Positions 44,201 to 53,551 of a stretch of 64,000 bases of DNA are shown one piece after another. The DNA lies in assembly GCA_900752065.1 (NCBI GenBank), contig CAADTT010000052.1:1-64000 (forward strand). Direction: 5' to 3'. Origin of the DNA: Lachnospiraceae bacterium. GTDB taxonomy: Bacteria; Bacillota; Clostridia; Lachnospirales; Lachnospiraceae. The translations under genes and the position numbers were made by a program. The notes under the pieces were generated by a model. That model ran no database searches, had not been told where the DNA came from, and worked only from the letters and a program-made list of their open reading frames with translations. The number at the start of each line of letters is the position of its first letter. Positions within the stretch are counted from its first letter, which is position 1.

Positions 44201-45925
44201 CTTTTTCCCATCTGCATCACCCTGGCTTGCCTGTGACCGGTACTGTCCGCGGCTGTTTACTGCAGAAGCAGTCTCACTATAGAGGAATACCCCATATGTT
44301 CCGTGCAGGGTATCCATAGCACTTCCATCACCATAGTTAAATCCGGCAACACCGCCATTATCATACAGGATCTTATTTACACAGGCTGAGTTATCATCAT
44401 CTGTGCTTACCGCCTTGTTGTTACTTCCTGATGTAAGAAGGTGCGCCGTGTCAACATCTTCCGCCCACCGAATCATATTTCTAGCGATCGGTCCCCATCC
44501 GTTTCCGCCGGCGCCTTCCTGGATTTCATTTCCCAGGGACCACAGGATCACGGATGCATCGTTTCTATCTCTTTTAATCGTTGACTTCATTACGAATTCC
44601 GCCCAGGTCATGGTGCTGGATCCGCCGATCACCTGATTATCTGCGGAGATGGTCTGGTTAAAGTATGTCGCAAAGTCATTGCTGTTTCCATTCTTGTGGA
44701 AATGCCATCCGTCAAAAATCTCTTCGATTACCAGCAATCCGATTTCATTACAGATATTCACAAAATCTTCATCCCCGGGATTATGCGTAATACGGATCGT
44801 ATTTACTCCCATATCCTTCATCTTGGTCAACTGACGGTACATAGCGTCATAATAAGCGGCAGCGCCGAGAGCTCCCTGATCGTGATGCATGCAGACGCCA
44901 TTGATCTTGACATTTTCCCCATTCAGTTTAAAGCCAACATTATCTACAAATTCATACCATTTGAAGCCAAACTCTGTATCGTATGTATCTGTCACGCCGC
45001 CATTTTGTACGATTTCTGTGCGGACAACATACAGGTTCGGTGCATCCATGGACCATAACTTCGGCGAAGACACAACAGGACTGGAAGTAGCTGTAGCTGT
45101 AGCTCCCGCCGCTACGGTAACGGATGCCTCCGCAGATGCAACGGCTTCTGTGCCGCCTTTTTCATATACCGTATTACGGACGGTAACATTTGCAGATGAA
45201 TTGCTGTCATTCTGCACATCTACCGCAACATTAACCGTTCCGTCTGTTCCATTTGACGTTTTCAGATTCGGCGTTGTGACATACGTTCCATCTTTGGCAA
45301 CATGCACCGGATCGGTAACGATCAGCTTTACATCACGGTAAATTCCGCTTCCTGAATACCAGCGGCTGGAAGGAAGGTTATTTACCGCCTGCACTGCGAT
45401 AACGTTTTCTGTCTCTCCGTCGCAGGTCAGATAATCTGTGATGTCAAAAGAAAACGGGTTATATCCATACCTGTTTTCTCCCACCTGCGTCCCGTTCACA
45501 AAAACTGTAGCTATGGAATAAACGCCGTCAAAATTCAGTACAACGGATTTTCCCGCACAAGACTCCGGAAGTGTGAACTTTTTTCGATACCAGCCGGTTC
45601 CGCCCGGAAGGAAACCGCTTTCCGCTTCTCCTGCCGTCGTAAAGTTTTGTGAAATACTGAAATCATGCGGAAGGTCAACCGTATCCCAGGCGGAATCATT
45701 AAAGCTGGGCTCCTGCGCCTGGGAAGACGAGCCAAGATAGAACTTCCAGTTGTCATTAAACAGTGAAACGCGTTCCGTACCATAATGGGAAACCTTGACT
45801 TCCTGTTCTTCCGAAAACGTAACACTGCCGTTCCCCGCCGCGCGCACTGTCCCTGCCGGCAGTATCGGCACACACAAGGATGCTGTGAGCACGATCGCCA
45901 ACAGTTTGTTTAAACGTTGTTTCAT
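41222..45925 (-). CDS. Secreted multidomain GH2 beta-galactosidase-type enzyme
   Basis: 1567 aa from the ATG at 45925 (AAAGGAGG site). Signal peptide to about residue 30. GH2 sugar-binding (about 50-205), GH2 Ig-like (206-320) and GH2 TIM barrel (about 325-640) with the acid/base Glu in WSLGNE (E467) and a probable nucleophile in YSETAS (E551), as in BgaA-like enzymes. DUF4982-type (about 690-790), an invasin-like Ig domain, two Big_4-type Ig domains, a discoidin-like region, one FIVAR repeat, a PTPTPT linker and a basic LRR_5-like tail (AFKGYTKLKSVTIG) follow. There is no LPXTG. It probably trims galactosides from host or dietary glycans. The paralogue at 48.1-53.5 kb aligns without gaps over at least the first 100 residues. 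Confidence 0.9.
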   Translation of the reverse strand: MKQRLNKLLAIVLTASLCVPILPAGTVRAAGNGSVTFSEEQEVKVSHYGTERVSLFNDNWKFYLGSSSQAQEPSFNDSAWDTVDLPHDFSISQNFTTAGEAESGFLPGGTGWYRKKFTLPESCAGKSVVLNFDGVYSIATVFVNGTQVGENRYGYNPFSFDITDYLTCDGETENVIAVQAVNNLPSSRWYSGSGIYRDVKLIVTDPVHVAKDGTYVTTPNLKTSNGTDGTVNVAVDVQNDSNSSANVTVRNTVYEKGGTEAVASAEASVTVAAGATATATSSPVVSSPKLWSMDAPNLYVVRTEIVQNGGVTDTYDTEFGFKWYEFVDNVGFKLNGENVKINGVCMHHDQGALGAAAYYDAMYRQLTKMKDMGVNTIRITHNPGDEDFVNICNEIGLLVIEEIFDGWHFHKNGNSNDFATYFNQTISADNQVIGGSSTMTWAEFVMKSTIKRDRNDASVILWSLGNEIQEGAGGNGWGPIARNMIRWAEDVDTAHLLTSGSNNKAVSTDDDNSACVNKILYDNGGVAGFNYGDGSAMDTLHGTYGVFLYSETASAVNSRGQYRSQASQGDADGKKHLTSYDTSCVGWGKTAHDSMWTVLTRDYLAGECVWTGFDYIGEPTPWNGTGAGGSSSGLGAAPNSSYFGIVETTGFEKDNFYLYRSQWNQDANTLHLVTAWDSDNMMNNNGKTPVWVYSNAAKVELYRDGKLIGTATGTQNTTSAGHHYMTYTTQSNDASLCQTSSGTNATSLYSVFNVTFADGTISARAYDASGNEITSSCSGKTSVTTPGAASRLEVSQDKTEILADGSSLAYISVDVTDADGNLDTTANPTIQFTLEGNGVIMGVDNGDQATVDKYQQASVIDSETSAHIKAYAGKALAIVRSTTKAGNIKVNVSSDGMAGETVSITTKSAATTTEKLLDSYFVAEHCYVPAGISEIPLPSTLSVSYTDGTKGKAAVKWNAYDKAQLKNEGLFTVTGSIPDGDSRVSLSITVHVYRPIASAAAYAGITRPGVMPTLPGTLMTYYADGTAFEEFPVTWNLAGITENSFAKTESVVKISGTVNALGSTFPATATIRVATAVPGASENKAPAALHLTEDQTYSDNVKSLIDESRVDSGKSESRWSTYNKRQSTSAYSAVITMDWATVTTANAINLFFVNESLGAAIPTSVKFEYTKSSSWDGDKNEIVSDTWQEIKYSNPTEITGLNSIYTVGRHYELEEDINPIAIRVTFECAAGTFIGLNEIEVMGTSYTYQANSSADLGKVTIGGKDYTNMKEGEKLTVEADSLADMVLANENNAAATIIPDGKGGVTILSTSEDGTTTKSYQIALKSPATESAKSAALTKIQAAKAVDGTAYTAESYQALQKVIAELEKVIDLISSAKLEEYVKALAKAQAELKAKSNSVPDLKPIPDPLPGPTPTPTPTIKAGDTTTANKMQFKVLDANAKTVAITKGTNKKATTVKVPNTVKVNGVSCKVVQIGKNAFKGYTKLKSVTIGKNVTTIESKAFYGCKKLSKVTFKGTAVKTIKSGAFKKTSSKMTVKVPKSLKKNKKTFAKFKKSLTKSGISKKANVK

Positions 45926-46083
45926 AAAAATCCTCCTTTTTTCCTCTATATAATTTACACAAAGCTTTGTTTTCATTTTATCATCAATCGTGCAAAATAA
46001 CCATACCCAAATCCAAAAAAAATAAATTATTTTATATATTATCTAAAAAGGGCATGAAAAGAACCTGCCACTGACAGCTTTTC

Positions 46084-46097
46084 TGCATACTAAGGCA
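46084..46097 (-). repeat. Post-terminator motif, copy 2
   Basis: On the minus strand TGCCTTAGTATGCA, identical to the copy at 4539-4552, beginning about 3 nt after the nth terminator. Confidence 0.75.
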
Positions 46098-46100
46098 CAC

Positions 46101-46140
46101 AAAAAGCCGGACAATGTACAAATACACTTATCCGGCTTTT
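46101..46140 (-). terminator. Terminator after nth
   Basis: AAAAGCCGGA pairs with TCCGGCTTTTT around a 19-nt partly structured loop, 8 bp after the nth stop. Confidence 0.85.
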
Positions 46141-46148
46141 CTTTTTCT

Positions 46149-46784
46149 TTATATTCCTGCTTTTTTACAGATATCCTCCAGACAACACCTGTCGCAGAAC
46201 GGCTTTGTCCGTGCAGTGCATACATCCCGTCCGTGGTATACCAGACGATGGCAGAAATCACTCCCCTCCTCCGGTGGAATGATCTTCCACAGCGCCATCT
46301 CCACTTTCTTTGGCTCCTTGATCCCATCCACCAGCCCGATCCGGTTCGTCAGGCGGATGCAGTGGGTATCTGTCACGATGGCAGGCTCCCCGAACACATC
46401 TCCCATGATAAGGTTTGCACTCTTTCTTCCCACACCCGGAAGCTTCAGGAGTGCGTCAAAATCCTTCGGAACCTTGCCGCCGTACTCATCTCTCAGAATC
46501 TTCATACAACCGCTGATATCTCTTGCCTTGCTTTTTCCCAGACCGCAGGGTCTTACGATCTCCTCGATGGCTTCTGCCGGAGCATTTGCCAGCGCCTCCA
46601 CATCCGGATATTTTTCATAAAGCTTCTCCACCACCACGTTTACTCTGGCATCCGTACACTGGGCCGCCAGCCGAACGCTCACCAGAAGTTTCCATGCCTC
46701 ATCGTAATCCAGCGTGCAGCCTGCGTCCGGATATTCCTTCTTTAATCTTTCAATTACCTCCAAAGCCCGCTGCTTCTTCGTCAT
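46149..46784 (-). CDS. nth: Endonuclease III
   Basis: 211 aa from the ATG at 46784 (AAGGAGAAA site). HhH-GPD glycosylase/AP lyase. The helix-hairpin-helix LLKLPGVGRKSANLIM has the catalytic Lys (near 120), then VTDTHCIRLTNRIG with the catalytic Asp, and a C-terminal [4Fe-4S] loop C-X6-C-X2-C-X5-C (CTARTKPFCDRCCLEDIC). It repairs oxidised pyrimidines. It follows the SH3 protein gene by 99 bp. Confidence 0.95.
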   Translation of the reverse strand: MTKKQRALEVIERLKKEYPDAGCTLDYDEAWKLLVSVRLAAQCTDARVNVVVEKLYEKYPDVEALANAPAEAIEEIVRPCGLGKSKARDISGCMKILRDEYGGKVPKDFDALLKLPGVGRKSANLIMGDVFGEPAIVTDTHCIRLTNRIGLVDGIKEPKKVEMALWKIIPPEEGSDFCHRLVYHGRDVCTARTKPFCDRCCLEDICKKAGI

Positions 46785-46883
46785 TCCGTATTTCTCCTTA
46801 TTTTCAATATCCATCAGATACCTCGCAGCAGCAGCCGAATGCCTGCAAGCAATCACCTGGCTCGCTGCTCACGGGAATACGTT

Positions 46884-47465
46884 TTAAAAAAACCTCGCAC
46901 CCATGTATCCTGTCATGCCGTCTACACGCACCTTGTACCATCCACCCACATCTTCAAGAAATTCTACGGTGGTTCCTACCCAATATGTACCTAAAATCTC
47001 CGATTCCGTACTTGGCTCTGCACGCAGATAACAACTCCCCTGCATCGTCAGATATACCGGCTGTGGTTCTGTAGGCGGCTCTGTAGGCGCTTCTGTCTGT
47101 GGCTCGGTTGGCGCTTCTGTCTGCGGCTCGGTTGGCGCCTCTGTCTGCGGCTCCGCCGGCGTTTCTGTCTGTGGTTCCGTCAGTTCCTCTGTCAGCGCTT
47201 CCGTCTCTTTCTGTGCTTCCGTCTGTGCCTTTGGCTCCGTCTGCTTTTCACTTCCCATTTCTGATGCTTTTGTATCTTCCGTCTGTTTTTCCGTCTCTTT
47301 CACTGACTCTGTCTGCTTCACTGGTTCTTTCCGGCTTCCACCGCCATTTACTACCTTCGAGTAAATACTGATTCCAAGAATTGCGGCACCAATGATCAAA
47401 AGGATAATAAACGCCAGAAGGAAATATCTCAGATTATCAGAAAGCCATTCTTTAAAGTCATTCAT
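46884..47465 (-). CDS. Membrane-anchored SH3-domain protein with Thr/Glu-rich repeats
   Basis: 193 aa. A short cytosolic N terminus, one membrane helix (about 14-36), a charged linker rich in Thr/Glu/Lys with octad repeats (PTEPQTEA x4, encoded by 24-bp tandem repeats) and a C-terminal bacterial SH3 domain (about 130-193: GSCYLRAEPSTESEIL, WYKVRVDGMTGYM). SH3b domains usually bind peptidoglycan. No enzymatic domain. AAAGGAGATAGG site. It has its own promoter and may drive nth as well. Confidence 0.85.
   Translation of the reverse strand: MNDFKEWLSDNLRYFLLAFIILLIIGAAILGISIYSKVVNGGGSRKEPVKQTESVKETEKQTEDTKASEMGSEKQTEPKAQTEAQKETEALTEELTEPQTETPAEPQTEAPTEPQTEAPTEPQTEAPTEPPTEPQPVYLTMQGSCYLRAEPSTESEILGTYWVGTTVEFLEDVGGWYKVRVDGMTGYMGARFF
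47086..47181. repeat. 24-bp tandem repeat, four units
   Basis: Four consecutive 24-bp units with few substitutions (GGCGCTTCTGTCTGYGGCTC-type), each coding the octapeptide TEPQTEAP-type repeat in the extracellular linker. In-frame unit changes would vary linker length. Confidence 0.8.
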
Positions 47466-47557
47466 CTTCCTATCTCCTTTCCTCTTTTCTGCCTATGTTT
47501 TTGGGCATAATGGTACACCTTTGTGGTGTTTCCTTTAAATTTCAATCGTTGCTATCC

Positions 47558-47586
47558 ATTCTATCATAAATTTTCAGGGTTGTGAA
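47558..47586 (-). promoter_or_regulatory. Promoter of the SH3 protein gene
   Basis: Read leftward: TTCACA (47586-47581), 17-nt spacer, TAGAAT (47563-47558); leader about 95 nt. Confidence 0.65.
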
Positions 47587-47622
47587 CACAGAAACGTCAA
47601 TCCGAAAAATTGTAAGAATTAC

Positions 47623-48072
47623 TTACCTTTTCTGTTTTTCCTCGATTTCTGTCAGATAAGCTACACGCTTTTCGTGCCTGCCGCCCTCATATTCTGCCTG
47701 AAGCCAGCAGTCTACGATCATCTTTGCTGTCTCTATTCCAATGATACGTGCTCCAAACGCAAGAACGTTGCTGTTATTATGCTGTTTGGAAAGCTGTGCG
47801 GTAAGCGGCTCGCTGCATACGCAGGCACGTATGCCGTTCACCTTATTTGCCGCAAGAGAAATCCCGACGCCTGTGCCGCAGATCAGAATCCCGCAGTCTG
47901 CCTCCCCGGAAGCTACCAGGTTTGCAGCCTTCTCTCCGTATTCCGCATAATTGCAGCTTTCTCCTGTGTCTGTACCCACATTGATCATCTCATACCCTTT
48001 TCCTTCCAGATATGAGACGATCTCATTTTTCATGTCCACTGCCGCATGATCGTTGCCAATCGCTATCTTCAT
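47623..48072 (-). CDS. rpiB: Ribose-5-phosphate isomerase B (RpiB/LacAB family)
   Basis: 149 aa. IAIGNDHAAVDMK at the N terminus, active Cys in LICGTGVGISLAANK (near 66) and SNVLAFGARIIG. It interconverts ribose-5-P and ribulose-5-P; LacA/LacB relatives isomerise galactose-6-P, but a single stand-alone copy fits RpiB. It follows the second GH2 gene by 36 bp with an AAAGGAGATAG site, so it may be cotranscribed with it. Confidence 0.92.
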   Translation of the reverse strand: MKIAIGNDHAAVDMKNEIVSYLEGKGYEMINVGTDTGESCNYAEYGEKAANLVASGEADCGILICGTGVGISLAANKVNGIRACVCSEPLTAQLSKQHNNSNVLAFGARIIGIETAKMIVDCWLQAEYEGGRHEKRVAYLTEIEEKQKR

Positions 48073-48108
48073 AATTTCTATCTCCTTTTTGCTTCTCTGG
48101 ATGCCCGA

Positions 48109-51100
48109 TTACGATACAATCTTTACTGTAGCCTTCTGTCCCTTTTTTTTCAGCAGCTTGCTATATTTCTTAAACTGCTTTTTCCCGACCTTGATCCTGC
48201 ATTTTGCATGGATATTCTTCAGAGCAGATTTTCCGACCTTTTTGAGCACCTTTGATTTTATGACAATACTCTTTAAACTCTTATCTCCCGCAAATGCAGA
48301 CTTTCCGATCTGCGTTACGTATTTGCCTATGGTTACTTTCTTCAGTTTCTTACAATTCTTACATGCATTTGCTGCTACCGCAGTCACCTTAAAGCTTATT
48401 CCATCAATAGTAACCGATGCGGGAATCGTCAGTTTCTTCAGGTTTTTCTTTTCAGGTTTCATAAAGGTCACAGTTCCGCCTGTCCGTTCAGATACTGTGA
48501 TCTTATAGACGGCTCCACTCACAATATGACTGCTGCCTTCCTTCGGAAGTCCGGCGTCCGGATCTGATACCGGAGGGTTCGCAGTATCCGAAGGCACATC
48601 CGGCTCTTTCTCATCCTTCGGCGTTTCTTCTGTTCCGGATGGAAGCGGATCTTTGCCTACTGCCGGTTTTTCGGTTTCTTCTTTTGTTTTCAAGCCTTCG
48701 ATTGCTTCCTGAAGGTTTGCAAGCGCTTCCTCGATTTCTTCTTTTGTTGCATTTTCTTTCGCAAGTACGGCATTAGCGATTTTCAGCGCATCCTGCATCG
48801 TTTTGTAAGACGCCTCTGTGTATTTTGATTCCTCTGCTTTCCCTGCATCCTCTACTGCGCTGTTCAGCTCCTCTTTTATTTCTTTGTTCTCATCTTCCTT
48901 TTTCAGTTGAAGACTGTCCAGTGCATCCCGAAGCTCCTTCAACGCTTTCTGAATCTCTTCCTTTGTTGGATCTGCGGCAGGCTCTGTTGTCCCTATTACC
49001 TTCCGGGCTGCCGTCAGCGCCTCTTCCAGCCTTGCATAGGTATCCTCTGTGTACTTCGACGGATCCTTTTCTTCTGCCTCTGCCACTGCTTCTCCAAGCT
49101 GCCGAAGGATCTCCGTGTTATCATCCGGTTCCGGCTTCTGCTCTTTTTGCAGGCCGTTTATCGCATTTCGAAGATCACTCAGGGCTTCCTCAATTTCTGT
49201 CTTTGATGCTTTTTCATTATCAAGCACTTTTCTGGCATTCTCCAGCGCTGTCTTCATTGTTATATAAGAGGTTGCCGTGTATTCTGATTCAATCTTTGCG
49301 TCTGCCTCTTCCACAGCAGACCTGAGCTGGCTGAGAATTTCTGTATTGTCTTCCGGTTTTACCTCCAGACTGTTCACTGCATTTTGAAGTGCTGTCAGGG
49401 CATTTTCAATCTCCGTCCTTGCAGCGCCCTGTCTATCCAGCACCGCCTGTGCCGCTTCTTTTGCCGTCTGCATAGATGCATAAGAAGCATCCGTATAGAG
49501 AGAAGCGTCCTTTTCTCCCGCTTTCGCGATTGCTGTTTCCAGTCTCTGTCTTGCTGCCGCCGTCAACTGTTCTTCTGATGTCTCCAGATTAAGCGTGTAT
49601 ACCTCTGACGCACTTCCATCCTCGGAGATTGTGAGAATCTTCACACGGTTATTCTTCGCAGGAAGAATGGTCACTGCTGCATTCTTGCTGTTCGTCACCG
49701 TGATATCATCAAAAGATTCCACATCATATGCCTTCACTTCCGGATCAAACCCCGGAATTTCTTTTCCTCCGGTGCTGATTCCATCAAGCAGAGCCGAGCT
49801 GTTTGCCGGATAGGTATAGCTGGTCGCCATGATTTCCGCTTCTGTGACGCCGACAAAAGCATTATTTCCTGTTGCTGTTGTATTTTGCTTCAATTCAATC
49901 TGCATGGCAACAGGGTTGACGGGTGCATCCAGTGTATAAATGTAACCATTTTCCACTTTTCCTGATTCATTCGGAATCGTTACGGGCGATGCATGCCCTA
50001 TTTCTGAGTAGTTTGTTCCATCTAATGAATAATAAAACGTAACGCTTTCCGGTTCCCCATTTCCGTTGGCATTATGGTAATAATACATTCTGATTTCCGC
50101 AACGGTATGGGCAGTATCCCATTTAAAAGTAATCACGGGAGATGTTTTGGTCGTTTTATCATGCCAGTTCGTCCACCTCTGTCCCGTATCATCCAGACCG
50201 CTGTATTTTACTCCATTGACAATGGATTCCAGAGAATCCGAAACCGGGCTGCAGCTTTCTGTCAGAGAACTTGCCGCCGGCGCAACGTTTTCAAGCTCTC
50301 CTGCGACCGGAGATGCGACACGGATGTTAGCTGTGACCGGATAGGTGCCTCCCAGGGCGCTCACGGTTCCATTAACCGTAACAACGTCCCCCTCATTCGC
50401 AAAGCTTGCTGATGTAATTCCTGCCATATTCCAATGAACAGCAAATTCCTCAAAAGCGGTACCGTCCGCATAGTAGGTCATAGCTGTCCCCGGAAGTACC
50501 GGTACACTTCCCGGCTGTGTGACTGCTGAATAATTTTCAGCTCCTGCGATCTCATCATACACATGAATCGTAAGAAATACATCAATGTTCTCTGTACCAT
50601 CCGATATTCTTCCATTCACAATAAACTCACCCGGAGTATTTAATTTCGACACATCATAAGTATCCCAGTTTACCGGAAGTTCAGCAGTGCTTCCATCCGC
50701 ATAGGTGGCCGTCACTGTTGCCGGAAGGCTGATACTGTCTGTACCCGCCGGAACATAACAATGCTTTGACATTCTGTAGCTTGCGATTCCGTCCGTCTTT
50801 CCCTGTTCAACCTGTTTTGCCCGGATCGTGACCGTTCCTCCTGTCAGGCCGCTTGAGGAAACATTTACCGTAATGTTTCCTGCATCTTTTGTGGAACGCA
50901 CGATTGCCAGCGCTTTTCCTGCAAATGCTTTGATATGCGCAGAAGTCGCACTCGTCAATACCGAAGACTGCTGATATTTGTCTGTCGTCGCCTGATCGCC
51001 ATTATCCACGCCAACGATTTCCCCATTTCCGCTCAGCGTAAACACAATGTCATTAGCCGCTGTCGTATCCAGATGATCGCTTGCATCTGTCACATCTACC

Positions 51101-53523
51101 GAAATATAGGCAAGGCTGCTGCCGTCCGCCAGAATTTCCTTCTTATCCTGAGACACCTTCAGCTTACTTACTGTTCCCGGAGTCGTTACCGAAGTATTGC
51201 CCTGACAGGTATCTGTAATTTCTACCCCATTCTCATTGTAGGCTTTTGCTGAAATCGTACCGGATGTATATGTCACATTGAATACAGAGTACAGAGAGGA
51301 ATCCCCTGATCCGGAGGTCGTGGTGCAAATGCTGCTGTTATTGCTCGTTGTGGTATACGTATAGTACACATGGCCTGCCGCCGTCGTATTCACTTTCCGT
51401 GTCGCTGTTCCGATCTTTGTATTATCGCGGTATAGATCGACTCTCGCCGCATTGGAATAAACCCATACCGGGGTCTTGCCGCTGGAAGTCATCATATTGT
51501 CGCTGTCCCACGCCGTTACCAGATGAAGCGTATTTTCCTTCTTGTTCCACTGGCTTCGATAGAGATAATACGTATCCTTCGGGAAGCCTGTCGTGTCGAT
51601 GATTCCAAAATAGCTGCTGTTCGGAACTGCGCCCTGATATGAAACACTTCCCGTCCCGGTACCATTCCACGGCGTCGGCTCACCGATATAGTCGAATCCT
51701 GTCCACACACATTCTCCCGCGATATAATCTCTCGTCATAACATTCCACATGGAAGCATGGGCCGTCTTTCCCCATCCAACCGTCGATGTATCATAGGAAG
51801 TCAAATGCAGTTTCCCGTCCGCATCGGAATTACTATTCTGGGATGTATAGATCCCCCTGCTGTTTGTCGCTGACGCCGTCTCACTGTAAAGCAGCACCGG
51901 ATATGTGCTGTGCAGACTATCGATTGCGCTGATATCTCCATAGTTAAATCCGACAACGCCGCCCGCATTATAAATATTACTTCCCACCTGTCCTGTAACA
52001 CCGGATGTACTTCTCTGATTATCTCCAGAGGTGACTGGATGTACCGTATCTGTCTCCTTTACCCACTGGATCAGGTTCGTGCTGATCGTACCGTAATCTC
52101 CGGTATATGCTCCTCCAACGCCCTCCGTAATCTCATTTCCAAGGGACCACAGGATGATCGACGGATCGTTTCTGTCACGCTTTACCATTGCCTTTATCAC
52201 AAACTCTGCCCATGTCATAGAACTGCTGCCGTCAATGATCTGATTATCGCTCGTCAGATTCGTCTTAAAATGGGTAGAAAAATCATTGGAATTCCCGTTT
52301 TTCGCACAGGACCAGCCATCAAATGCTTCTTCAATCACCAACATTCCAAGTTCATTACAAATGTCCACAAAATCTTCGTCATAAGGATTATGGGTCGCAC
52401 GGATCGTATTGACTCCCATATCCTTCAAAATCGTAAGCTGACGGTACATAGCATCATAATATGCGGCAGATCCCAAGGCGCCCTGGTCGTGATGCATGCA
52501 TACGCCCTGGATCTTCACATTCTGACCATTCAGCCTGAAGCCTGTATTATCCACAAACTCGTACCACTTAAATCCGAATTCTGTATCGTAGGTATCTACT
52601 GCCGTTCCGTTTTTCAGAATCTCTGTCCTCACAAAATACAGATTCGGTGTATCCAGTGACCACAGCTTTGGTGAAGAAACCACCGGATTTGCATTCACAG
52701 TTGCCTTTTCCCCGGCCGAAACCGTAACGGTTGCCTGGGCATTCGCCAGCGCTTCCTGGCCACCTTTTTCATATACGGTATTTCGAACCGTAACATTTGC
52801 AGAACTTCCGCCATCATTCTGCACATCTACTGCAACATTTACCGTGCCCTTTCCACTCGCTATATCCGGTGTCGTGACATAGGTTCCGTTTAATGCCACA
52901 TGCACCGGATCTGTAATGATCAGCTTCACGTCACGATAGATTCCGCTTCCGGAATACCAGCGGCTGGACGGCACATTATTTACCGCTTCCACGGCAACCA
53001 CATTCTCCGTGGCATCATCGCAGGTAACATAATCTGTAATGTCAAAAGCAAAGGATGTATATCCGTAATGATTTTCACCCACTTTTGTCCCATTGACGTA
53101 GACTGTGGCATGAGAATATACACCGTCAAAATTTAATACGATACTTTTCCCCTGACAGGACGCCGGAAGCGTAAACTTTTTACGATACCAGCCTGTCCCG
53201 CCCGGAAGGAAACCGCTCTCCGCCTCCCCGCTGACAGTAAAACCCTGGGAAATGCTGAAATCATGAGGCAGATTCACCGTCTTCCACGACGCGTCATTAA
53301 AGTTTGCAGCATCTGCCCCGCTTGATTTGCCTAAATTAAATTTCCAGTTATCATTAAACAGGGAAGAACGCTCCGCACCATAATTCCCCACAAAATTATC
53401 CTGCGCTTCTGTAAAAATGACCCCCTGTCCGTCTGCCGCTGCAGCATTTTGAGCCGGCAGCAGCGATACACACATGACGGCTGACAGCATGACCGCCAAT
53501 ATCTTCCTCGCACATTGTCCCAT
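48109..53523 (-). CDS. Secreted multidomain GH2 beta-galactosidase-type enzyme with four FIVAR repeats
   Basis: 1804 aa from the ATG at 53523 (AAAGGAGG site). Signal peptide to about residue 30 and the same GH2 N/Ig/TIM plan as the 41.2-kb gene, with WSLGNE and YSETAS catalytic motifs at matching places. Ig-like domains and a discoidin-like carbohydrate-binding region (about 1085-1200) follow. Four FIVAR repeats of about 65-70 aa (each with TEASYKTM-type and A-x-L-x-x-A-I/L-x-x-L) form a helical rod, ending in an LRR-like basic tail without LPXTG. It starts 28 bp after mscL. Carbohydrate specificity beyond GH2 cannot be read from sequence. Confidence 0.9.
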   Translation of the reverse strand: MGQCARKILAVMLSAVMCVSLLPAQNAAAADGQGVIFTEAQDNFVGNYGAERSSLFNDNWKFNLGKSSGADAANFNDASWKTVNLPHDFSISQGFTVSGEAESGFLPGGTGWYRKKFTLPASCQGKSIVLNFDGVYSHATVYVNGTKVGENHYGYTSFAFDITDYVTCDDATENVVAVEAVNNVPSSRWYSGSGIYRDVKLIITDPVHVALNGTYVTTPDIASGKGTVNVAVDVQNDGGSSANVTVRNTVYEKGGQEALANAQATVTVSAGEKATVNANPVVSSPKLWSLDTPNLYFVRTEILKNGTAVDTYDTEFGFKWYEFVDNTGFRLNGQNVKIQGVCMHHDQGALGSAAYYDAMYRQLTILKDMGVNTIRATHNPYDEDFVDICNELGMLVIEEAFDGWSCAKNGNSNDFSTHFKTNLTSDNQIIDGSSSMTWAEFVIKAMVKRDRNDPSIILWSLGNEITEGVGGAYTGDYGTISTNLIQWVKETDTVHPVTSGDNQRSTSGVTGQVGSNIYNAGGVVGFNYGDISAIDSLHSTYPVLLYSETASATNSRGIYTSQNSNSDADGKLHLTSYDTSTVGWGKTAHASMWNVMTRDYIAGECVWTGFDYIGEPTPWNGTGTGSVSYQGAVPNSSYFGIIDTTGFPKDTYYLYRSQWNKKENTLHLVTAWDSDNMMTSSGKTPVWVYSNAARVDLYRDNTKIGTATRKVNTTAAGHVYYTYTTTSNNSSICTTTSGSGDSSLYSVFNVTYTSGTISAKAYNENGVEITDTCQGNTSVTTPGTVSKLKVSQDKKEILADGSSLAYISVDVTDASDHLDTTAANDIVFTLSGNGEIVGVDNGDQATTDKYQQSSVLTSATSAHIKAFAGKALAIVRSTKDAGNITVNVSSSGLTGGTVTIRAKQVEQGKTDGIASYRMSKHCYVPAGTDSISLPATVTATYADGSTAELPVNWDTYDVSKLNTPGEFIVNGRISDGTENIDVFLTIHVYDEIAGAENYSAVTQPGSVPVLPGTAMTYYADGTAFEEFAVHWNMAGITSASFANEGDVVTVNGTVSALGGTYPVTANIRVASPVAGELENVAPAASSLTESCSPVSDSLESIVNGVKYSGLDDTGQRWTNWHDKTTKTSPVITFKWDTAHTVAEIRMYYYHNANGNGEPESVTFYYSLDGTNYSEIGHASPVTIPNESGKVENGYIYTLDAPVNPVAMQIELKQNTTATGNNAFVGVTEAEIMATSYTYPANSSALLDGISTGGKEIPGFDPEVKAYDVESFDDITVTNSKNAAVTILPAKNNRVKILTISEDGSASEVYTLNLETSEEQLTAAARQRLETAIAKAGEKDASLYTDASYASMQTAKEAAQAVLDRQGAARTEIENALTALQNAVNSLEVKPEDNTEILSQLRSAVEEADAKIESEYTATSYITMKTALENARKVLDNEKASKTEIEEALSDLRNAINGLQKEQKPEPDDNTEILRQLGEAVAEAEEKDPSKYTEDTYARLEEALTAARKVIGTTEPAADPTKEEIQKALKELRDALDSLQLKKEDENKEIKEELNSAVEDAGKAEESKYTEASYKTMQDALKIANAVLAKENATKEEIEEALANLQEAIEGLKTKEETEKPAVGKDPLPSGTEETPKDEKEPDVPSDTANPPVSDPDAGLPKEGSSHIVSGAVYKITVSERTGGTVTFMKPEKKNLKKLTIPASVTIDGISFKVTAVAANACKNCKKLKKVTIGKYVTQIGKSAFAGDKSLKSIVIKSKVLKKVGKSALKNIHAKCRIKVGKKQFKKYSKLLKKKGQKATVKIVS

Positions 53524-53551
53524 AAAAGAAATATCCTCCTTTTGTTTTCTT

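Noticed and set aside
47086..47181. Repeats considered as a CRISPR array
   Set aside because: The units are directly adjacent without spacers and code for a peptide repeat.
47623..48072. rpiB considered as a galactose-6-phosphate isomerase because of the GH2 neighbours
   Set aside because: LacA and LacB come as a pair with tagatose-phosphate genes. Here there is one copy with typical RpiB motifs.
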